A DNA stretch of 64,000 bases, from contig NC_134025.1 in NCBI RefSeq assembly GCF_964204645.1, positions 10,483,001 to 10,547,000 on the forward strand, written 5' to 3'. The notes beneath the pieces are model-generated. The model searched no databases and was not told the DNA's origin. It saw only the letters and a program-made list of their open reading frames with translations. Positions within the stretch are counted from its first letter, which is position 1, and each line of letters opens with the position of its first letter. Positions 23,694 to 35,470 of the stretch are shown one piece after another. Source of the stretch: Tubulanus polymorphus. Lineage: Eukaryota; Nemertea; Palaeonemertea; Tubulaniformes; Tubulanidae. A program made the translations under genes and the position numbers.

Positions 23694-25492
23694 ATGATTA
23701 AATGCGCAAGATATGTCTCCCAAAATATATCCACAGGATCCAACTTTTTAATACAATCACAGACTTTCATACCAGTAATTCGGAATACTTACAGTAATAA
23801 ATCAGGGGTAAGATTAAGAAACATGTCCTCAAATACAGCATCCTCAATTGGGGTCGAAAACTTTTTGTCAGGCCCCTGTGGGTTAGGGCTAAAATATTAG
23901 ATTGCAAATCTTTACCACATACAGTTGACTTTGAAAACCTGATGATCATTTGGGTTTCCCTCTTGCACGTTGTAACTTGGCCTCACAGTTCTCCAGTTGT
24001 GTCGTTATTTTAGGTTTTACCTTATAGGTGCTAATGGTCGATTATCTATTCTTTTAAAGACCGTTGGTAAAATTACTATCAAATCGAAACCGCCGAGTAC
24101 GCAAAACTGTGACTGGATCGGACCCGCCGATCCCGTATCAAACCTAAGACCGATCAAATTCTACATACCAACAGACGAAACAGCTCTTCAAAGGGAATTC
24201 AGAGAAAAACGACATCGAATACAAGAATGGAATGGAAGTTTTTGGAAAAAACATAACAAAAACTTCATTCAGGTACATTATTTTTATTAGCTAGCAAGAG
24301 AAATGAGACAATATGATTATTTGCTATTATTAATGCAATTCATTCTCTTGGAGCATTGTGGACATTAATAACAGTGTAGTACTTAAACTTACAGCGTAAT
24401 AGAATCAACTTCTTGAGTGTAATTCTAGTTTTCCATACAGGTTGTTACAACAAAAACAGGCATGAATTTGAAAGCAATAACTTTGAAAAAGAACCTCCTA
24501 GAATAGTACAATAAACTCTGCGTTAACCGGCTGGACCGGTCTAGGCGGAGACGACTGTACCTTGTAGTGAAATCTTAATATTTTAGAATTTCATTATTCT
24601 TTTTCATCTAGGCCAAAGAGAACTTCATCAAGACTAAACTCGATCAGTTGGGGCATTTCAATTCCGATGGTACGAAAAGAACTTTGACCGCCGACGAAAT
24701 GTCAGAGTTCTATAGATCTTTTCTACGAGAGAATCATAAAAATCATTTAGCCTACAATTGGTAAGTCAGTGTCTGTTTTAACTTAACGAGCCAGATTCTA
24801 CTAATACTGACCTCTTCAATGTCTTCGGGCTTCATGAGACTGCCTAAAATAAAGTAAAACCTGCTTTATTCGGATTATTTGGCATCAATGATATGGCTAA
24901 AATAAAATGATACCTCCGTTTCCCCTAATAGACCGGGTCATTATTGTAACTGTTCATTTCTATAGCTGCTGTATATAGCTTATGATTTAAAAGAAAAGTT
25001 ATGTACAGGATAGATAGGCGGCCTGGTCAACTTATGAGTTCACCAGAAATGAGAAACAAGGTATCAATTTTTTTAGCCAGTTGAAAGTTAGTTCAGATTA
25101 TATTCGGATTAAAGATCACATTTTACGTAAATTTAAATATAGTTTGACCTAGTCTACTGTCACTCCAAATTGCTAGCCTACAATAATTTTGATTAGACTG
25201 TCAGCCAGCTGTATTTGCTAGCACAAGTAGCTCATTTCCAAGAGCGTAATGAAAATACTATACGTATACGTACAAGTATTATATTACAATATTCATGTTA
25301 AAGTAAATGAAAACAAATATCCTATTGATTTTAAATCTACTATTTCATAGGGAAATTTTTATGAGTTTCTAATTGTATAAGGTTTTCATATTTTACAGGG
25401 AGTGGTATAAGAAAACAATTGGTCTATTAATGCCAGCAATCAAATGTAACATGGAGAAAATATTTACGAAAATTCGTGGTACAGTGACTTAA
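23694..25492 (+). CDS. COA8: Cytochrome c oxidase assembly factor 8 (APOPT1)
   Basis: Four exons: 23694-23807, 24060-24272, 24612-24760 and 25399-25492. Phases 0, 0, 2 agree and give 189 residues. Exon 1 encodes a basic, Ser/Asn-rich N-terminus without acidic residues, as expected of a mitochondrial presequence. The conserved core follows: CDWIGPADPVSNLRPIKFYI, then LQREFREKR, EWNGSFWKKHN, KENFIKTKL, LTADEMSEFYRSFL and the C-terminal NWEWYKKTIGLLMP. This order is that of human COA8, a matrix protein needed for complex IV assembly or stability. An in-frame ATG at 23640 would add 18 residues; the later ATG was chosen because it starts the presequence-like stretch. The exon 2 acceptor (CTTTTAAAG at 24059) was chosen because it keeps phase 0. 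Confidence 0.93.
24895..25078. mobile_element. MITE, GGCTAAAA-TGATACC family, copy 2
   Basis: Starts GGCTAAAATAAAATGATACC and ends GAGAAACAAGGTATCAAT plus a T-run and AGCC. It shares the inner TGTACAGGATAGATAGGCGG with copy 1. It lies in intron 3 of COA8. Confidence 0.8.
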
Positions 25493-26019
25493 AAAATAGA
25501 AGAACTTTGGATAAAACCTGCAGAGGAAAAGTTGAAATCTCGATTTGTTGAAGCACTTGTAAATAAAATCATTTATTTCATATGTAAACCCACCAGTAGT
25601 CATCGCTTGCATATTGGAGGCATATTTACACTTAATTATATCAAGCAATACACTAATCGAAATACCATGTCATCAATCCAGCCTATGTCATTGTTGAAAT
25701 ATTTATCTCTATATACAAAATACAATAACAGACCTGCTCTGTGTACCTTTGATTGCATCCATATACCTCGGAATATCATCTTGTTGCGACCTAAAGTCCA
25801 AATACAGTATATTGAGGGTCGACTGTATTGCCAAATGTCTTCCTTTGATATTGCATTTGGTCCTCAGGTATACAAAGTCTACTTTATATGAGTTAAAAGA
25901 AATTCAAAATAGCAATAGGGTCCGACTTGAGCTGCTGAAGTCAATCATATTTTCTCATTCTCTACAAAATATTTTGGTTTTTTATACCAACAACAAGCAT
26001 TTTGAAAAATCGTTCTATT

Positions 26020-26360
26020 CCCACATCCTCCCCTGGCAGGGATTCGAACCTGATGGTATCGAGATTGCCACTGTACAAAATCCTGCCAAACTAGACCAGG
26101 TAGCTACAAGTGCAGCTTATGTCATTATTAGCTAATCAGATATCCCGTTTTATTTCAGCCGGAGTTTTCCCATTTATAGTTCTTCCGTGAAATTTACCTC
26201 AACCAATTATACAAGCAATCTGATTGGTGCCGCAATTATTCGTGCGACAAAGCTGTGCATGTACCTGCGCAGCCGGTCTAGTGCGGCAGGGGTTCTTGCT
26301 GTGGCTGAGTGTAGCGATGCCATCAGGTTCGAATCCCCGCAGAGGAAGGATGAATTCCCA
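26020..26360. mobile_element. Foldback element built from two opposed tRNA-like SINE ends
   Basis: Near 26037-26105 the minus strand reads TGGTCTAGTTTGGCAGG ... CCATCAGGTTCGAATCCC. Near 26275-26340 the plus strand reads CCGGTCTAGTGCGGCAGG ... CCATCAGGTTCGAATCCC. Both carry A-box-like and B-box (GGTTCGAATCC) pol III promoter words, facing in opposite directions around an AT-rich centre with ATTATTAGCTAATCAGAT. A related piece is at 54490-54690. Confidence 0.65.
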
Positions 26361-26603
26361 TGGAGTTTAACTGTCCTTGTTTATCTGCAACTGACTGTTC
26401 AGACTGTATCCATTTTGCGCCCAACTTTCCATCCCTGATGACAAAACATTGATTTATCAAAATGATATTCAGTTCCCCCTGCACCCTCCCCTTTGATCCG
26501 CCCCTGGGCTGTACATAAAAACACACGATGGCCATAAAGAAAAACAACGAAATATAATAATGTACGATGTACGATACATTCTGATTCTCCAACAGCGTTC
26601 ATT

Positions 26604-29600
26604 CTAAATCAAGCATTTCAAGCGGTAAGAATGATTCGGCGAGGTTTTAAACTGACTGATTTGTTTTCGCCGCAGACGCAACTTGTCGAAAAACTCCATC
26701 TCCGACGAGAGTATCGGCGATTTGCCCGCGTAAATAAAGTCCATTCGACGTCGCAAGGGCGTTATCGATTTCGCCATGAAAGCTTCGTTAGCGATCGGCT
26801 GACCGTACACGAGTTTGTTGCACGTGTTTCCACGTCCTTGTTTCTCCGAGTCAATCGCGTGCATCAGGTTTTCTAACTTTTCGTTCAGATTCGAAACATT
26901 CTGGAATGAGAGAAATCATATCAATATGCAATCGATTAACACGACCCCGCCGTAAAATTTTCCTTTTCCTGCTCCGAAACCCAACCTCGAGGAATATTTG
27001 ATGTTAGTCCTTCAAGATTGCTTTGCTTTTTCAACCCAGCGTCGTTCAGTCGACATACAGTAGAACTCGCTTCATTCAGATTTTTCAATCCAGATTTTCA
27101 TTTGATTTGGATGCAATATTTGGTACATTGAACCTGGAACCGTGTAAACTATCATTCATAATTCGGATTGTACTTAATTTTGGGGAAATCTGGACGATCC
27201 CAATTTGCCGAATTAAGTGAGTCCTACTGTATTGAGTGCACCCACTAACACTGACCTTTACCAGAGCTGATAGGCTGTCAACCACATGATTAACGGAATC
27301 AATACAGCTTTCAGTAGTATCGATATCATCTGCGACGAGGAGTGGTTCTTTGTTTATTTGAACTTTCGTTTTTTGCTGCAAATGAATAAAGTACATGCAT
27401 ACGCCCTACATATAAGCCTAGTCACTAATGAAGGAATATGAAATAAACTCGAACCCCTTTTCACTCGGTACTCGTCACTGTGGAAGTTTCAAAGTGAATT
27501 TTAGTGGAACTCTCAAACTCATGTCATCAACAGTCATGATCTATATCAGCATTACTATTTTCATCCCTAGTTTTCAAGTCCCAATTTGTGTATTTCCAAT
27601 TCATTGTACTAAAGTAAAAGTCACGTAATTTGGATGACGGTCTCAATACAATGAGTTAAGCGAGTTTAATTACGGTACTAAAATTTATTTGGAAAAACTT
27701 ATTTCTCTTCAACTCAGTGAGATAAATGTAATTTAAAGTCCAAACGCTACCGTACCGAGTAAGGTGGAGTTTTCTTTAAAGTAATGAAAAAACACTTATT
27801 TACAATAGCTTTTTGTTGAAAACGTAGTTGCCTCGACACGTAATATTTGCACTTTTTCGGGTAGGTTTTTCGATACTTTACAGTTTCGAGGATCTTATCA
27901 TCAATTTGTTGCACAAGAACGATGTTCACGTGGTTCCTCAATTCTTGGTCTACATCCTCATATTCTGAAATTCATATAGTGGAATTATAGATATTTCTAC
28001 GATTGTGGAAATTTCTGATTTAGGTACACAGGAAACTTGTCCAGCAGTTGACAAATTTATAATAACAGTACATCCTAGTCAGTAACCTGTCTGTGGTTTA
28101 GTTTCACGATCGGATATTTTCACAAACCACATTGGTATAAGCCCATCCGATTATAAAAAGCTTACCACCAATGATTAGGTAACTAACTAAGTACATCCCA
28201 CCCTATAAGCAGTCAGGAACACTTTCCAAAAACGGCTTATTCTGCCAATTTCGGCGTTTTCCGCCAATAACGGCAGAATCGGCCGTTTATGGATCACTCA
28301 GTTTTGAAACTTTTACAGTCGTTTATGGCTTAATCAGCCAGTTTCAGCTCACTAAGTTTCGAGTTTTTCTTTAAAGTTTTTTGCGCACTTCCGGTCAAAT
28401 TAGCGCATGTTGCCGATTACGTCATAATCTCGAGCAGACGATAAGCTTTCATATGACGCTAGGATGGAAATTTTTGAGCTAGGTAAAGTGGTCAAATTCA
28501 CGTTTTTCTAAATGATTACGTCATATGCAGCCCAAAAACTCCGGGAAAACTCTCAAAACTACTACAGCATGAAACAAGTTTATTAATCATGATTTTTGTT
28601 AAAAATAAATTTGGGAACTAGTTTTAAAAACTATTATAAAGTTTTCAATTAAATGTTGCCATGGGTACACATAAAAACATTTGCCATTTCTGGCGTATTC
28701 CGCCGTTTTTGGCGTAGCTAGTTTTATAATCATAAACTATTAAGCCATTATTGGCAGTCCACTTGTTATATATGAGGATTCCCCCACCCGCTTAGACGTT
28801 TTCCCTAGTGTCTACAGGGTACTTTTTTTCGGAATAAAATAATTAATTTGCTGAGGTGCACGGATGTGTAAATATTATATGTTAAAAATAAAAATAAAAT
28901 TATTATTATAATTATCATTCTCATAAGACAAATCAATCATGGATGTATAAACTAGTGTATCAAAAATCTAGTTTTAAGTTTTGCCCATGGTCTTATCTTG
29001 CCTAATAAAGCATAGAATGGTTGAGGGATATATTGGACTGCATATGATGTTGGTTAATTGAAGGTAATTAACATCTTCGATGAATCCCAGCTAATTGGAC
29101 TTGTGATGGGTAGTGATTGAATGAATTGGTGGCCGATGACGTTACAACACTCAAAATCAATACAGCTGTATCTAGATTCATTTCAAAATACAACAAACAT
29201 TTTCGAAACAATTTGGGATACATGTATGTATATATTTATTACATAGAATACAGGTATAAAGAAAGAACAGAATTCAAATACATTTGCCATCGGAAACCCG
29301 TACATTTATATTTAATTCTTTCTTGAAGCCTGGAATGGATCAATGAGATTAATTTTTCGGCGCAAATATACAAATGTATGCCAGCAGAAAAGCGATGATG
29401 TCATAATAGGGACTCCCATCGAACTAAGCACTATAAATAGCACCTGTAAAACTATCTAAGCTAAAACGTCGTTTCTGGCGATGTAATTTTAAAAACTGTA
29501 ACAGCTGAAAACGGTGGAAATGGCGTTTTTTAAGAACAAGCCAAAAATGGCAGAAAACGCCGATTTCGGCTAAATTGGCAGAAGCAGTTTAAAACTGAGT

Positions 29601-29952
29601 AATCCATAAATGGCTGATTCCGCCGTTATTGGCGGAAAACGCCGAAATTGGCAGAATAAGCCGTTTTTGGAAAGTGTTCCTGACTGATAAGTTACGCAGA
29701 ATTACATTGAACTAGAAATTGAAGTTATCCACACTAGGGATGATGAGGATAATAAAGAATGAATGAGAAATATGTTTTTGTAATAGCGCTTTTGCCTGAT
29801 GGCTGTGAGTGTTACCGTGGTCTGGCTGGCGAAAGTGAATGATTGAATAAAGAAAGTTGAATTGAATTGTGAATAGATATCAACGAAAATGATAGAAAGA
29901 AATAAAAAAATTGCTTACTGATTGCTTTACCACTATTACTAGCTCCTGCCAT
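26604..29952 (-). CDS. NSL1: NSL1-like MIS12 kinetochore complex subunit
   Basis: Four minus-strand exons: 29952-29919, 27964-27804, 27375-27256 and 26900-26604. Phases 1, 0, 0 agree and give 203 residues. The first exon encodes only MAGASNSGKAI. Exon 2 holds the best family match: VQQIDDKILETVKYRKTYPK, comparable to the DEIIVDIATKRKQYPRK region of human NSL1 followed by a helix. Exons 3 and 4 predict long amphipathic helices (SVNHVVDSLSALVK, VSNLNEKLENLMHAID) and end in a basic tail with RRRM and LRLRRKQ. NSL1 is part of the Mis12 complex that joins centromeric chromatin to the KNL1/NDC80 network. Sequence similarity alone is modest. The head-to-head position next to TATDN3, as I recall for human chromosome 1, raises confidence. 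Intron 1 (1.95 kb) is filled by two transposons. Confidence 0.7.
27057..27231. mobile_element. MITE, ACAGTAGAACTCGCTT family
   Basis: Left end ACAGTAGAACTCGCTTCATT; right end AATTAAGTGAGTCCTACTGT, its near reverse complement. Inner words ACATTGAACCTGGAACC and ATTCATAATTCGGAT recur at about 45660-45760. It lies in the last intron of the NSL1-like gene. Confidence 0.7.
28078..28187. mobile_element. TA-flanked MITE, short form (110 bp)
   Basis: Ends GTCAGTAACC and GGTAACTAAC are inverted repeats flanked by TA on both sides. The inner sequence (AAACCACATTGGTATAAGCC, TTATAAAAAGCTTACCACCA) matches, in inverse orientation and split in two, the longer element at 33891-34732. It lies in NSL1 intron 1. 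Confidence 0.8.
28210..29686. mobile_element. Nonautonomous DNA transposon with long perfect TIRs and ATAAG target duplication
   Basis: 1477 bp. The first ~65 bases, starting CAGTCAGGAACACTTTCC, are the exact reverse complement of the last ~65, ending GGAAAGTGTTCCTGACTG. Imperfect pairing extends further inward (ATGGATCACTCAGTTTTGAA versus AACTGAGTAATCCATAAATG). ATAAG flanks it on both sides (28205-28209, 29687-29691). Motifs of the type CCGCC(A/G)(T)TTTTGGCG recur along the arms. No open frame longer than about 70 codons is present, so it cannot encode a transposase. Confidence 0.9.
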
Positions 29953-30274
29953 ATTTTCAAGCCACCTTAGAAGATGTATGTGCTCAAAACTCGGCTATTA
30001 GAGGCCGGGGCATTCGACTTCAATTCGACTACGAAATTAATGAAATTTTGAATATGCCACCATATTGCTTGCAAATAAATTTACGAAACGATCTAAATCT
30101 TTTCAAGCCCTATGATTCATTTTATTTTCCACAAATTCTATCAAAATATTTCAGAGAATATTAGTTATAATTTTTGCTATGATGAATGAATTAATATTAT
30201 CTTGAATATTCAGTGGCATTAATTAAGTCTTACGTCGTTTCGGGATATAACGTCTCTGACTATTTGTGCAAAGG
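29953..30274. promoter_or_regulatory. Putative bidirectional promoter, NSL1 / TATDN3
   Basis: 322 bases separate the two divergent start codons. Sequence is AT-rich without a clear TATA box or CpG cluster. Both transcripts must begin here unless noncoding exons lie elsewhere. Confidence 0.65.
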
Positions 30275-33219
30275 ATGGATAGCTCCGAGAAAATGTTACT
30301 ACCCAGATTTTACAAGGATACATCTATCGGGAAGTCACCGAAAATGTTTATAGACGTACATTGTCATATCACCGCTGAAGAATTTAACGAGGTAAGCGAT
30401 CAGTTATGGCTTTTATGTTTCTGAATATCGTGTTGAATTAAGATATGTGGGTGTGCTTGTGATGTCTATTTTAAGCCGTGAATAGTCTCAGTAGTTGTCC
30501 GAACCTAGGTGGCAGCACGTTACGGTGAAACTAATGTTTTTGGACAGTTCGCGGGTACATGTATCTATTTTTTGCAGGACCGTGACGCAGTTTTAACTAA
30601 AGCCAAAGAAGTAAGTACACTAAAGCAGGCCTATTCACTTAGCGCAGTATTGCATGATTTTTTTTTAACTTAATATGATTGAGTTTCATATAACCAATTT
30701 TCTGCTTTTTGTAGGACGCCGTTACTGCTATTCTGGCTGTATCTGAGAGTGTTGCAGATTTCAAAGAAATTTTAGATCTGTCTGCTAAGTATGTATGATT
30801 ATCATTCATGACAACCATCAAATCTCTTTCTTTGAAACTGCGCAAATTATTTAAGTATTTCCTAACTAATTTGCAGATATCCGGGTTTTATTTTCCCCTG
30901 TCTTGGACTGCATCCAGTGCAAGTAAGATAACCATTGATTAATGGCATTCTAAACTATGTTGAATTTTCACAGAAATGACGATTTCCTAAACTTTTCGGT
31001 TAATACATATGTTTGAAAATATCTTCTCAGAAAGATGGCGAAGAGAGCAGGAGTGTCACTGAAAAGGTACATAGGCCTACATTCTTAAAGAATTCATTAA
31101 TATTTGACAACATGCATCAGTTGCTCATAAGTTGGTTAGAGTTAACCACTGGATAGTTGGCATAGTCATAGTAAGAAGTTCGTTGTTACTATGGTATTTT
31201 ATCCACAGGTTATCCTTAACCAACCTTTTAGCAACTGGTGGTCCCTGTATGTGATCAGGATATGAGTCTCAATGATATATGAATTCAGGAACTGAATGAA
31301 GCCGTACCGATTATTGAACAGTACGCCGATTGTCTTTTTGCAATTGGTGAGGTAAGTGTGTATCGGCAGAAATTTTAATTTTCAATGAGATTTTAAAGTT
31401 CTTATTGTATGATATGTACATAAACTGCTTAATATCGCAAACAGGTCGGACTAGATTTTACTCCTCGATTTGTGAAGTCGAGCGATGATAAGGAAGTGCA
31501 GCGTACTGTCTTGCGGCGACAGGTAAAAATGGAGGTTTTCCAGAGAAATTTGTTAAATCCAACGAGAAGTTAGACACTAATGAAGTGATAATAATAAATG
31601 ATAATAATGACATTTATTTCATCATCAGTTAGAATACAAAATTACAAATAGAGTACCGTACATGGAACATGACACAATTGGTAGATTGATGATAGGGGCC
31701 TGAACAGAGCCGTAGAGGCTATCACTTGAAATCAGGCCCCTTGAAAAAAAGGTTAATGATAGTTGGTAATTGAAATAGATATAATAATAGTAGTAATGAT
31801 AATTAATAATGATAATAATTAATGATAATGATAATTAATAATAATGATCATAATTATAGTAATATTAATAATAACGATAATTACAATGACAATAATCATG
31901 ACAATAACAAGCAAGAATAATCTTACAACTAACTGAACTCAACTGAGGAAGAAGTAAAAATAGATACTATTGATATAAGAGAGAAATATGTTATGTCCTT
32001 TGTCTTTTTTTGTGTCTTTTAGATTGAACTAGCAAAGAAATATGATTTACCATTGTAAGTGAATATTTGGATTGAAAAAGACTTAACACAATCATTAAGT
32101 TTGTAGGTATCATTTGAAGGTAAAAATTATGTATTTATAGAAATGTCCACTCGAGATCTGCTGGCAAACCTACCATACAGCTATTGAAGGAAAACGGTAA
32201 GAAAAGCTTGTAACTCGGTCAATTTTCCCAGAGAATTGTGATATTTAATGAACCAATTTCATTATATTTTTTAGGTGTGACGAAAGCCGTATTGCACGCA
32301 TTTGATGGCCGTCCTGCTGCAGCTATGGAAGGAGTTCAGTGCGGATATTTCTTTTCAATACCACCCTCTATTGCTCGTAGTAATCAGGTAAAAAATAGTA
32401 TTTCTAATCATTTGTTTGAAAAAATACAATTGAGTAAGATGCTGAACACTTCAGACCGCAGCACTTGGTAATGAAACAAGATTGTATGCACATACTTTAT
32501 TTGAACATCCTCTGATTAAGAATATCAGTACGTTGTCTAAGAGATTCTGAATTAGAAATGAAATCCTGATATCAGTATACGAACCATAATATGTGGTATA
32601 TATATTGTTCATGTGTCTTTTTCTGTATTACGGATAATTCTATTTAATGCTACCAAGACATTTTTAGAACTTTTGTTACATAGATTTAGTAGTAAACTTT
32701 TGCGGAGGCTTGCAAAAAATGAAAGTTTTTTGCGACTTAGACTTATTGACGAATTTTTCATTCTTTGCAGAAAAGCAAGTTAGTTGAGCGAGTTCCGCTG
32801 GAAAATATGCTATTAGAAACTGATTCGCCAGCACTTGGGCCCGAAAAACAAGTGAGTGAAAATCTCAGAGTTTGATTTTTTAGCAACAGCAGCAGCGATT
32901 CATAAATTGACTCAGCAGGAGCCAGTTGATGGCCAAGCTGAAATTTATCAATTTTGACAACACTTGTACTGAAGCCACTATGCGCAGGGGTGCAGATGTG
33001 GATCAGTTGAATGTGGTACTGAAATAATTAAAGCTCGTTGTCTTTATCTGAATTTTGTCATTATTTTTCTAGGTGCGGAATACGCCAAGCAATATTCGAA
33101 TATCTTGTGAATACATCGCCTCAGTGAAGAAAGTTGATGTGGACACTGTAAAACGAATCACTACAGAGAACGCATTAAAATTATTTCCAAAATTACGAAA
33201 ATTTATCAAAGTTGTTTGA
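30275..33219 (+). CDS. TATDN3: TatD-type metal-dependent hydrolase, TATDN3
   Basis: Twelve short exons: 30275-30391, 30578-30610, 30715-30788, 30877-30922, 31031-31066, 31289-31351, 31445-31522, 32023-32054, 32141-32196, 32275-32387, 32771-32851 and 33073-33219. All phases agree; 291 residues. It is the TatD TIM barrel with metal ligands in order: HxH in FIDVHCH (about 32-34), Glu in AIGEVGLDF, His in NVHSRSAG, His in LHAFDG and Asp in LLETDSPAL. Long identities to human TATDN3 include [23 protein letters not shown] and [18 protein letters not shown]3 is a putative DNase or phosphohydrolase; its physiological substrate is unsettled. The N-terminus is about 20 residues longer than the human one; the internal methionine just before FIDVHCH could be an alternative start. 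AATAAA at 33225-33230 is close to the stop. Confidence 0.97.
31590..31930. repeat. AT-rich microsatellite (GATAAT-type) in TATDN3 intron 7
   Basis: Imperfect runs of GATAATAAT / AATAATGATAATTA dominate, interrupted by a more complex stretch (about 31630-31745) containing GGGGCCTGA and its complement TCAGGCCCC, a possible small foldback insert. Confidence 0.8.
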
Positions 33220-33224
33220 AAATG

Positions 33225-33230
33225 AATAAA
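33225..33230 (+). terminator. Probable polyadenylation signal of TATDN3
   Basis: AATAAA begins six bases after the TATDN3 stop codon. Confidence 0.5.
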
Positions 33231-33639
33231 TTACATTTATCAAAAGAAATAGGAATTAGTTTTTTAATTATGTCGAAAGTTCACTTCGTATTTATCAACT
33301 GGCGTGTAAAACCTCATCAGATAATTTCTTTGCTGGTACTCCTTAAAAAGGAAGCTTGGACTTGGACCTGCTCAAGAATTGGGCTTAAATATATTTTTCC
33401 AATTATATCATGTGGACTGATTAGCCAACCCAATCGCTGAAAACTTGTCAATGTCATGATAAAACACCAAAATCAATTTGAATCGATAAATGCAATATTT
33501 CTCGTATTTCTGGCAATAAGTTTATGAATTAAACATTCATTGGAGAGGGTGAATGTCATAAAATACTGGAGAACTCCCAACAGTGCATTTGCAGCAATAT
33601 CTGGCAAGTGAGTATGTTAGATAGATAGATAGATGGCGA

Positions 33640-33776
33640 CAGTGTACGAGGCGGTTGTAAACAAGATGGCGCGGAACTGTGCACTGCATGTTGTAGGTGC
33701 TGAACGTTTCAATGTCGATTTTCGTTTGTAGTTAGCGAATAACGCATGCAATCTGATCGTTTATCGAGTTCTTCTG
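33640..33776 (+). other. Candidate noncoding first exon and promoter of the large nuclear-protein gene
   Basis: After a short GATA microsatellite (about 33621-33636) comes more GC-rich sequence with AACAAGATGGCGCGG (YY1-like AAGATGGCG) and a good splice donor, CTTCTG|GTAAGT, at 33776. The next plausible acceptor exon of a plus-strand gene is at 36568. This is inference from position and donor quality; transcript data would decide. Confidence 0.35.
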
Positions 33777-33890
33777 GTAAGTATTCGTTAGTTAGAAGTG
33801 TCAGCGTGTGTCATATAATAGCTGTGTAATGGCTTGCTTCCTGCTAAAAGAAAGTGTGGATTTTAGGTCAGCGGGAGTGGGAGAGAGATA

Positions 33891-34732
33891 GTTAGTTACC
33901 TAATCGTTGGTGGTAAGCTTTTATAATCGGATGGGCTTATACCAACGTTAGGGATGACAAGGGCCAAAACACGGTTGAAAAAAGTAACACTTCAAAAATA
34001 TACTTTCTATCCACTTCAGTCCACAATTAATGGCTTATTTCACAAACTTACACAGGTACCTTTCGAAATAATCCAATTTTATGCATGTTTCGAGTGATTA
34101 ATCAACATTATTTTGAGAAATTAATTAATTTCTCCACAAATTTCGCCATTGGCCGCCATTTCTCTGTATTGCACATGTGGCATGATAAGACAAGGGGACC
34201 TACAAGGATTTATATAAAACTTCCAAGACGAAACGACAATTTTTATTTTTGATGGTTTTCCAACCTATATTTCAAATCTTCGTGTTTTCCTTAATTAATA
34301 TTTAAATAATAAATTCTGGTAAAAGAAAAATGTGAATAAGTGTTGATTTCTTAATATTTTTCAATTTCGTCGTTTCGCTTTGTTAGTTTGTGCTGTTGTC
34401 CTGGCCTCAGTCCACAGGTGCCAGCACCTCCAGTAATTTTCAAAATGGCAGCTGTTGACTCTACGGAAATTTACTCTCACTTTACGGCCGATTTGCACAT
34501 GGATTAAGATCGTCAGGTGAGGTGTTATAGGTATCAGACAAACTACGAATCTGTTGTGCGTCGATTACAACAAAAATTAGACGGATATCTTAAGAGACAA
34601 TGAAATGCCAGGCAAATTACTCGTCAGTCAAATTGGCTGACGAAGATTTCATACAAAAATGACCTTCCCATTCCTGACTGTGGTTTGTGAAAATATCCGA
34701 TTATGAAACTAAACCACAGACAGGTTACTGAC
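33891..34732. mobile_element. TA-flanked transposon, long form (842 bp)
   Basis: Ends GTTAGTTACC and GGTTACTGAC, both flanked by TA. The outer 45-60 bases of each end match the short form at 28078-28187 in inverse orientation. The two end blocks are contiguous in the short form but here separated by about 740 bp of other sequence without a long open frame. Confidence 0.75.
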
Positions 34733-35056
34733 TAGGAGAGAGAGAGAACAGGATCGGCAATTTTCTGATGAAGATGATTTCATCATCTGTTGCAATGCAG
34801 CAGCAAGAGAAGCTGGTCTTGTCCCCTTATTGTAATTGAATTTAATTCCTGAAATGTTAGCTGTAAACTTCATGGTAATGCTAAATTAGCTTTATTACTA
34901 GAATTCACAGAATTTATGGTATTGGTAATGGTAGCAGTTCTTAGACTTAGATTTGAGATATTTGATATTTTGCTGATGCAGCATTATTTTAGTAAACACA
35001 ATTTTTCCGACATCTATATATAATAAGGTATACTTATATAAATGAAGGCTGTGGTT

Positions 35057-35470
35057 ATTTAGCCGGATCCAGTCACCGACTTCTGAAGGATATTTTGCCG
35101 GATATCATCTCTAATTGGGTGATTTACTCTGCGCAAGCGCAGAGGTGCGCGACCTAGAAAATTCGAAGGAAGTGGGGAGACCAGAGTTTGAGAAACAGAG
35201 TGGATAGAGCGAGACTCGAACCCGGGTCAGCAAATTATTAGCGCAGAGTCTCCCCACTAGACCACCGAGCTCGCTGAACACCACCCGAATGTTTAAACTA
35301 CATAAAGCCTCCCCTAACCCTATCCCTAGTTGTGAAACGGAACCCTCGGGACCCTCTTCTCACCCTCTCCACCCTAACCCTAAACCCAATAAAATGATTT
35401 TATTGTTATATAATATATGGATCTGGCAAAATATCTTTTAAAAGTCCGTAACCGGATCCAGCTAAATGAC
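35057..35470. mobile_element. TIR element (TTAGCYGGATCC) carrying a tRNA-like SINE piece
   Basis: Left end TTTAGCCGGATCCAGTCACC and right end GGTTACGGACTT reversed as AACCGGATCCAGCTAAA form imperfect inverted repeats that include GATATTTTGCC. Inside, the minus strand from about 35274 to 35210 is tRNA-like: AGCGAG acceptor-like arm, A-box TGGTCTAGTGG, B-box GGGTTCGAGTCTC, closing CTCGCT. It is more likely a tRNA-derived SINE head than a working tRNA, because the middle does not fold into an obvious anticodon arm. Confidence 0.6.

Noticed and set aside
35209-35280. tRNA gene on the minus strand
   Set aside because: A and B boxes and a short acceptor-like stem are present, but no proper anticodon arm; it lies inside a repeat element, so a SINE head is likelier.
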